Below, one piece after another: positions 31,449 through 36,066 of a stretch of 36,066 nt of DNA. This DNA comes from Rhodobiaceae bacterium UBA7804 (GTDB lineage Bacteria > Pseudomonadota > Alphaproteobacteria > Parvibaculales > Parvibaculaceae). Position 1 is the first letter of the stretch; each line of letters starts with the position of its first letter. A program made the position numbers and the translations under genes. The stretch spans positions 114,024-150,089 of the forward strand of contig DLCG01000009.1 in assembly GCA_002480495.1 (NCBI GenBank), given 5' to 3'. A model generated the notes under the pieces. That model was not told the origin of the DNA. It saw nothing but the letters and a program-made list of their open reading frames with translations, and ran no database searches.

Positions 31449-32162
31449 TCAGTCGGCTTCGAGGCGGCGGGCGGAAACGGGGATAACCGTGCGCGCGCCC
31501 ATCATCCAGGCATGAAAATCGAAGCCCGGCAGAAGATCGTCATAGGCGCGGTCGAGAACATTGAGGCCGCCCGTATAGGCGCCGAAGGCGGGAAGGATCA
31601 TCCGCGTGCCGTCGGAGGCGAAGCAGCGGCGGCGAAGACGGCGGCCGCGCACACGAACCGCCGCACACGGATGAAGATGGCCCGCGATCTCGCCGGTCGC
31701 GGGTGCGGCCTGCGGCTCGTGTCGGAAGGTGAGTGGGCCTACGCGCAGCTCCTCCTTCACCGCGCCGCCAAAGACGCGAGGCGGCACCGGATCGTGATTG
31801 CCCGCGACCCAGACCCAGTCGAGCGACCGGGAGAGACGCGCAAGACGCGCCGCATCGTCCGGCGCCATTCGATCCGCCGCCTCGCCATCATGGAAGCTGT
31901 CGCCAAGCGCGACGAGCGTCTGTGGGCGCAGCTTCGCGACGAGCGCCTCCAGGCGGGCGATGGTCGTTCGCGTGTCGTAAGGCGGGAGCGCGACGCCGCG
32001 GGCGGCGAAGGCGGAACCTTTTTCGAAATGGAGATCGGCGACGACGAGCAGGCGCTCATTCGGCATCCACGCCGCGCCTTCCGGCAGGAGGTCGAAGACC
32101 TGGCCGCAGACGCGGAGCGAGGGACGGGCGGTTGCGCTTATGTCTCGTTTCAGTTCGAACAT
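31449..32162 (-). CDS. pdeM: Ligase-associated DNA-damage-response phosphoesterase PdeM
   Basis: 237 residues. Metallophosphoesterase motifs in order: VVADLHFEKGSAFAARG (D-x-H), VALGDSFHDGE (G-D-x-x-H/D), VAGNHDP (G-N-H-D) and GEIAGHLHP (G-H-x-H), giving a two-metal active site. The KGxAFAxRG segment and pairing with an Lhr-type helicase identify the ligase-associated subgroup (TIGR04123-like), a likely nuclease or phosphodiesterase in DNA repair. The frame stays open to 32243, but that part is a translated REP-like repeat (giving the familiar HPGESRDP string), so MFEL at 32162 is preferred. It follows the helicase gene (77 bases). Ligase and exonuclease partners are absent from the window. 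Confidence 0.92.
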   Translation of the reverse strand: MFELKRDISATARPSLRVCGQVFDLLPEGAAWMPNERLLVVADLHFEKGSAFAARGVALPPYDTRTTIARLEALVAKLRPQTLVALGDSFHDGEAADRMAPDDAARLARLSRSLDWVWVAGNHDPVPPRVFGGAVKEELRVGPLTFRHEPQAAPATGEIAGHLHPCAAVRVRGRRLRRRCFASDGTRMILPAFGAYTGGLNVLDRAYDDLLPGFDFHAWMMGARTVIPVSARRLEAD

Positions 32163-32186
32163 CTTGCCGCGATGAGAAGCACATGG

Positions 32187-32206
32187 ATCCCGGCTTTCGC
32201 CGGGAT
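32187..32206. repeat. REP-like hairpin between the helicase and pdeM
   Basis: ATCCCGGC-TTTC-GCCGGGAT is a perfect 8-bp stem with a 4-base loop, followed by GACA. This is the widespread GGATCCCGGCTTTCGCCGGGATGACA-type intergenic repeat seen in many Proteobacteria, shown here only in part. It is 25 bases upstream of the pdeM start, inside the presumed transcript. Confidence 0.8.
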
Positions 32207-32239
32207 GACACTGTTGTTTATAGATCGAGTCGGGCGGGA

Positions 32240-34801
32240 TCAAACAAGTCTCGTCGCCTCGGCGATGAGATCGTCCGCCGCTTCGGAGAGGAGCGCCTCG
32301 TCCGCCTCGCCGCGCACACTGACCTTGCCGATGTCGAGAAGGACGGGGACGGCGAGCGGGGAGACGCGGTCGAGCCGCTTCAGGAGGATGCGGCCCTTCA
32401 CGCGTTTCAGCATTTCCGCGACGCGGCCGACATCAAGGAGGCCGGTCGCCGCGTCATTATAAGTCGCGCGGAGCAGGATGTGGTCCGGCTCATGCTCGCG
32501 CAGCACATTGTAGATGAGGTCCGACGAGAAAGTGACCTGACGGCCCGACTTTTCCTGCCCCGGAAAGCGCCGCTCGATCAGGCCTGAAATGATGGCGCAA
32601 TCGCGGAAGGTGCGCTTCAGCAGGCTCGACTCGGCGAGCCAAGCATCGAGATCGTCGCCCAGCATGTCCTCGGCGAAAAGTTCCGCCATCGTGAATTCAT
32701 GGCGCTCATGCATGAGGCCCGGATCGCGCAGACACCAGAGGGCAAGCGAATATTCCGACGCGACGAAGCCAAGCGGCCGCGCGCCCGCGCGATCCAGACG
32801 GCGCGTCAGCAACATGCCGAGCGTCTGATGCGCGAGGCGGCCCTCGAAGGGATAGCAGACGAGATAGAAACGGTCGCCGCGCGGAAAGCACTCGACCAGA
32901 AGATTGCTCTCGCCCGGCAATACGGAGCGCCAGGCCTGTATCTCCAGCCACTCGCGCACCGGCGCGGGGAGCGCCGCCCATTCCTCGCGATGCGCGAACA
33001 TGCGTCGCACGCGGGAAGCGAGATAGGTCGAGAGCGGAAACTTGCCGCCATAGTAGGACGGGATCATGGGCTCGGCGGCATTCGACTTCGTGACCAATGC
33101 TTCCGTTTCCGCGAGACCTTCGAAGCGCAGCACATGACCCGCGAAGAGGAAGGTGTCGCCGGGTGACAACTGATCGATGAAATATTCCTCGATCTCGCCG
33201 AGATAACGCCCGCCCATGCCGCCGATGGGACGGCGGCCGCGGCTCTTCACCATCCGCACCTTCAACATGGGCGCTTCGACGATGGTGCCGATATTCATGC
33301 GATATTGCTGAATGACGGCGGGAGAGGCGGCGCGGAGCCGCATATCGCCTTCCGCCTTTGCATTCGGACGGAGGCGCGCGAAGCGGTCGTAGTTCTTCAG
33401 CGCATAGCCGCCGGTCGAAACGAAGTCGACCACCTTGCCGAAATCCTCGCGCGAGAGGGCACGATAAGGCGCGGCGGAGCGCACTTCCCGGTAGAGCGCA
33501 TCGGGATCGAAAGGCTCGGAACAGGCGCAGCCCAGCACATGCTGCGCGAGGACATCAAGCGCGCCTTCGCGGGCGATCATGCCGTCCTGCGCGCCTTCGA
33601 GGGCTGCCGCGCGGGCGGCCTCGCATTCCAGCACCTCGAAACGGTTTGCGGGCACGAGCATGGCGCGCGAGGGCTCGTCGAGGCGGTGGTTCGCGCGGCC
33701 GATGCGCTGAGCCAGGCGGCTTGCACCTTTCGGCGCACCCATGTTCACCACGAGATCGACCTCGCCCCAGTCGATGCCGAGATCGAGCGTCGAGGTGCAG
33801 ACGACGGCGCGGAGCGTGCCCGCCGACATGGCGGCTTCGACCTTGCGCCGCGCTTCCGCGACAAGCGAACCGTGGTGAAGGGCGATGGGGAGCGCATCCT
33901 CGTTGAGACGCCAAAGCTCCTGAAAGACGAATTCCGCCTGGCTGCGCGTGTTCACGAAGACAAGGGCGGTGCGGTTCGCGCGGATCGCCTCATAGACGGC
34001 GGGCAGCGCATGACGCGCGGAATGGCCCGACCAGGGAATGCGCACTTCCTCCCTGCCCTCGTCCGCCGGCGTCAGCACCGAAATCTCCGGGCGGGCGCCG
34101 GGTGGCGCGACGACGATCTCGCTGAGGCTTTCTTCATCGCCGGTCTGGGGCATCAGATAGTGGCGCAGCGCATCCGGCTCGGCGACGGTGGCCGAGAGGC
34201 CGACGCGGCGAAGCTTCGGCGCGAGCTTCGCGAGACGCGCGAGGCCGAGGGCGAGAAGATCGCCGCGCTTCGAATTCGCCAGCGCATGAAGCTCGTCCAG
34301 CACGACGCAGGAAAGCGAGCCGAAGAACTCGCCCGCCTCCTTGTAGGAAAGGAGGAGCGCGAGCTGCTCCGGCGTCGTCATCAATATGTCGGGCGGATCG
34401 CGGCGCTGGCGCTGGCGGCGGTTCTGCGGCGTGTCGCCGGTGCGCGTTTCGATGGAGATGGGAAGGTCCATCTCCGCGACCGGCGCTTCCAGGTTCCGCT
34501 TCACATCGACGGCAAGCGCCTTCAAGGGCGAGATATAGAGCGTGTGAAGGCCGCGCTTGCGCTGCGGGTCCGCCGTGGATTGCGCGGCGAGATCGGCGAG
34601 GCTCGGCAGGAAGCCCGCGAGCGTCTTGCCGGCGCCCGTGGGCGCGATGAGGAGGGCTGACTTCCCCGCCCGCGCGAGACCGAGAAGGGCCAGCTGATGG
34701 GCGCGGGGCTGCCAGCCGCGGCTCTCGAACCAGCGAAGGAAGAGGGGCGGGAGCGCCTCTCCGCCGCTTGCGTCTCTTCCCATGTGCGCGGGTTTGTTCA
34801 T
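32240..34801 (-). CDS. Ligase-associated DEXH-box helicase (Lhr-type)
   Basis: 853 residues. Superfamily 2 motifs: Walker A APTGAGKT (53-60), SPLKALAVD (Ia), TTPEQL (Ic), DELH (169-172), GLSATVAEP (III), VNTRSQAEF, TSTLDLGIDWG (V) and QRIGRANH (VI). A long C-terminal region follows, with the winged-helix and barrel parts typical of Lhr proteins. The size and the neighbouring pdeM match the ligase-associated DNA-damage-response helicase (TIGR04121-like). It unwinds DNA or RNA-DNA hybrids 3'-5' in family members; its repair pathway is not well known. MNKPAH at 34801 is taken as start; there is no good ribosome site, and MGRD at 34783 is possible. Repeat copy 2 begins 17 bases upstream. Confidence 0.93.
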   Translation of the reverse strand: MNKPAHMGRDASGGEALPPLFLRWFESRGWQPRAHQLALLGLARAGKSALLIAPTGAGKTLAGFLPSLADLAAQSTADPQRKRGLHTLYISPLKALAVDVKRNLEAPVAEMDLPISIETRTGDTPQNRRQRQRRDPPDILMTTPEQLALLLSYKEAGEFFGSLSCVVLDELHALANSKRGDLLALGLARLAKLAPKLRRVGLSATVAEPDALRHYLMPQTGDEESLSEIVVAPPGARPEISVLTPADEGREEVRIPWSGHSARHALPAVYEAIRANRTALVFVNTRSQAEFVFQELWRLNEDALPIALHHGSLVAEARRKVEAAMSAGTLRAVVCTSTLDLGIDWGEVDLVVNMGAPKGASRLAQRIGRANHRLDEPSRAMLVPANRFEVLECEAARAAALEGAQDGMIAREGALDVLAQHVLGCACSEPFDPDALYREVRSAAPYRALSREDFGKVVDFVSTGGYALKNYDRFARLRPNAKAEGDMRLRAASPAVIQQYRMNIGTIVEAPMLKVRMVKSRGRRPIGGMGGRYLGEIEEYFIDQLSPGDTFLFAGHVLRFEGLAETEALVTKSNAAEPMIPSYYGGKFPLSTYLASRVRRMFAHREEWAALPAPVREWLEIQAWRSVLPGESNLLVECFPRGDRFYLVCYPFEGRLAHQTLGMLLTRRLDRAGARPLGFVASEYSLALWCLRDPGLMHERHEFTMAELFAEDMLGDDLDAWLAESSLLKRTFRDCAIISGLIERRFPGQEKSGRQVTFSSDLIYNVLREHEPDHILLRATYNDAATGLLDVGRVAEMLKRVKGRILLKRLDRVSPLAVPVLLDIGKVSVRGEADEALLSEAADDLIAEATRLV

Positions 34802-34817
34802 GGGGAGCAGTTTAAGG

Positions 34818-34876
34818 CCACCCTCCCCCTGTGGGAGGGTCGAAAAATTGAGCACCGCGAAATTTTTTTGGGGGTG
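34818..34876 (-). repeat. Mosaic palindromic repeat, copy 2 (inverted, diverged)
   Basis: CCACCCTCCCCCTGTGGGAG onwards is the reverse complement of the second module of copies 1 and 3. The following AAAAATTGAGCACCGCGAAATTTTTTT is an expanded, imperfect version of the first module, ending in GGGGGTG. It is the leader of the helicase gene and faces copy 3. Confidence 0.8.
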
Positions 34877-34899
34877 AGAGGGTGTTTCGCAACGCGAAC

Positions 34900-34922
34900 A
34901 AAAAGGTCCAGTGGACCTTTTT
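34900..34922. repeat. Perfect 11-bp palindrome
   Basis: AAAAAGGTCCA-G-TGGACCTTTTT, an exact inverted repeat with one central base. It resembles a bidirectional terminator (A-run, stem, U-run) but lies between two divergently transcribed genes. Confidence 0.8.
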
Positions 34923-35020
34923 GAACCCGCGAACGAAATACTCTTGTCCTGCCCGTCGCTACCGCTTCGGGCGTTCAAAACTCGAAAAGGCCCACCGGGC
35001 CTTTTCGTTTGCTACGCAAA
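34921..35020. repeat. Nested palindromes between repeat copies 2 and 3
   Basis: Within this 100-base stretch: TTGAAC/GTTCAA (34921-34926 with 34973-34978) enclosing GCCCG/CGGGC (34951-34955 with 34968-34972); a perfect 11-bp stem CGAAAAGGCCC-ACC-GGGCCTTTTCG (34983-35007); and TTTGC-TAC-GCAAA (35008-35020). No gene is visible. The gap between the helicase and mscS (34802-35227, 426 bases) is made largely of such elements. Confidence 0.75.
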
Positions 35021-35028
35021 CCGTTTTT

Positions 35029-35080
35029 CACCCCCAAAATTCGCTTCACGAATTTTGACCCTCCCACAGGGGGAGGGTGG
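35029..35080 (+). repeat. Mosaic palindromic repeat, copy 3
   Basis: CACCCCC, then AAAATTCG-CTTCA-CGAATTTT (35036-35056, perfect 8-bp stem), then ACCCTCCC-ACAGG-GGGAGGGT (perfect 8-bp stem), ending GG. It is the best-preserved copy, in the same orientation as copy 1 and opposite to copy 2. The remaining 147 bases before mscS (35081-35227) show no gene or clear promoter. Confidence 0.85.
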
Positions 35081-35227
35081 AACACACAACAAACGCCGCG
35101 GATGCCATGTTTGCTTTGACGAGAGGGTGCAAACCCCGCCCGAAAACTGCCCTTTTCTGCGGTTCAAATCCTTGGCTACCCGTGTGAAACTGCGCATCCT
35201 CAGCAATCGCACCAGGAGTCCCCCCAG

Positions 35228-36064
35228 ATGCTCGACCAGTTGCCTCCCGCGATACGCGAACAACTCGACGTTCTGCTGCCGCAACTACTCGAAGGCGGCG
35301 TGAACCTTCTCACCGCCGTCGTCATCCTGATCGCCGGTTTCTGGTTTGCCGGGCGCGTGCGCGTATGGACGATGAGGGCGCTGGGGCGCTGGCCCAACAT
35401 GGACGAGATGCTGCAGAACTTCTTCGGCACGATTGCGCGCTATCTCGTCCTCACCTTCACCATTGTCGCCGTGCTGGCGAAATTCGGCGTGCAGACGGCG
35501 AGCCTCATCGCCGTTCTCGGCGCGGCGGGCCTTGCCGTCGGTCTTGCGCTGCAGGGAACGCTTTCGAATGTCGCCGCAGGCGTGATGCTGCTCATCTTCC
35601 GGCCCTTCCGTTCCGGACATTATGTGGAGGCGGGCGGCGTCGCCGGAACCGTAAAACAGCTTTCGCTCTTCACGACCGAACTCGCGACACCCGACAATGT
35701 GCAGATCATCGTGCCGAACAGCGATGTCTGGGGACAGCCGATCACCAATTACAGCTATCACCCGCAGCGCCGCCTCGACATGACCTTCGGGATTTCCTAT
35801 GGCGACGATATCGGCAAGGCGATGGAGGTTATCCGCCACGAACTCGAAGCGGACGAGCGCTGCCTCAAGGAGCCGGAGCCCTTTATCGGCGTCCTCAATC
35901 TCGGCGAAAGCTCGGTCGATATCGTGGTGCGCGTCTGGGTGAACAATCTCGACTACTGGCCCGCCAAGTTCGACCTGACGCGACGCGTCAAGGAGCGCTT
36001 CGACGAGAACGGAATCACCATACCGTTCCCTGTGCGGACGGTTTACAATACGGCGGCGGACTGA
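35228..36064 (+). CDS. mscS: Small-conductance mechanosensitive channel (MscS family)
   Basis: 278 residues, close to E. coli MscS. Three transmembrane helices: about 25-45 (VNLLTAVVILIAGFWFAGRV), 65-85 (ARYLVLTFTIVAVLA) and the pore helix TM3 with its Gly/Ala packing pattern (LGAAGLAVGLALQGTLSNVA, then AGVMLLIFRPF). The cytoplasmic beta domain follows (VEAGGVAGTVKQLSLFTTEL, VPNSDVWGQPITNYS) and then the alpha/beta C-terminal domain ending PFPVRTV. It opens when membrane tension rises and releases solutes on osmotic downshock. The start at 35228 has AGGAG 11 bases upstream. The gene is complete, ending 2 bases before the window edge, and has no partner gene here. Confidence 0.95.
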   Translation: MLDQLPPAIREQLDVLLPQLLEGGVNLLTAVVILIAGFWFAGRVRVWTMRALGRWPNMDEMLQNFFGTIARYLVLTFTIVAVLAKFGVQTASLIAVLGAAGLAVGLALQGTLSNVAAGVMLLIFRPFRSGHYVEAGGVAGTVKQLSLFTTELATPDNVQIIVPNSDVWGQPITNYSYHPQRRLDMTFGISYGDDIGKAMEVIRHELEADERCLKEPEPFIGVLNLGESSVDIVVRVWVNNLDYWPAKFDLTRRVKERFDENGITIPFPVRTVYNTAAD

Positions 36065-36066
36065 CG

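Noticed and set aside
34900..35007. Perfect stems with U-runs as ordinary transcription terminators
   Set aside because: The flanking genes are divergent, so there is no upstream transcript to end. They are better seen as part of the repeat block.
1..36066. Mobile elements, prophage, CRISPR, rRNA or tRNA genes
   Set aside because: No transposase, integrase, regularly spaced repeats or cloverleaf-like sequences were seen. The repeats near the end are short palindromic elements without their own genes.

Overview
The window is GC-rich, densely packed DNA from an alphaproteobacterium. The lineage call rests on a PodJ-like polarity factor, a TIGR02186-type protein beside a TauE/SafE permease, a ligase-associated helicase with PdeM, and the style of the beta-oxidation genes. 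A Parvibaculum-like or other Rhizobiales-related organism would fit, but this is inference. There are no rRNA or tRNA genes, CRISPR arrays, transposases or phage genes, so this looks like chromosomal backbone.

Layout. Positions 1-2807 (+) hold the tail of an unknown protein, a secreted unknown protein, a GST-family protein and a small ferritin-like protein of the encapsulated-ferritin (EncFtn) type with no shell gene nearby. An SDR oxidoreductase (-) diverges from a tight three-gene (+) operon: crotonase plus two alpha/beta hydrolases (3763-6672). Positions 6669-11328 (-) form a TetR-led operon of three tandem paralogous double-hotdog thioesterases and an unusual acyl-CoA dehydrogenase. The TetR gene shares a perfect 23-bp palindromic operator and two overlapping divergent promoters with a 70-residue membrane protein. 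Positions 11667-16135 (-) carry a GlxA-like AraC regulator, two more DJ-1/PfpI proteins (isonitrile-hydratase-like), an unrecognised 340-residue protein and an HSL-family esterase.

Positions 16259-23325 (-) are a complete fatty acid beta-oxidation operon (MerR regulator, DmdC-type acyl-CoA dehydrogenase, second acyl-CoA dehydrogenase, thiolase, FadB). It has a recognisable promoter and operator and a UUCG-loop terminator. Positions 23552-28580 (+) carry an SCP-domain lipoprotein, an orphan Tat-exported TRAP binding protein and the large PodJ-like protein. Positions 28696-31183 (+) form a TauE/SafE permease - TIGR02186 - CcdA operon behind a leader with mutually exclusive hairpins. Positions 31449-34801 (-) hold the ligase-associated phosphoesterase PdeM and an Lhr-type helicase. 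An MscS channel (+) closes the window.

Together the genes describe a lipid- and acyl-CoA-degrading bacterium with two separately regulated acyl-CoA modules (TetR and MerR). Non-coding DNA in the last 5 kb is built from palindromes: three copies of one mosaic repeat, one REP-like hairpin and several extra perfect stem-loops. The points most worth a second look are the TetR/triple-thioesterase module with its bidirectional operator, the orphan EncFtn gene, the DJ-1 trio, the TauE leader and the repeat family. All identifications come from reading motifs by eye, without database searches.
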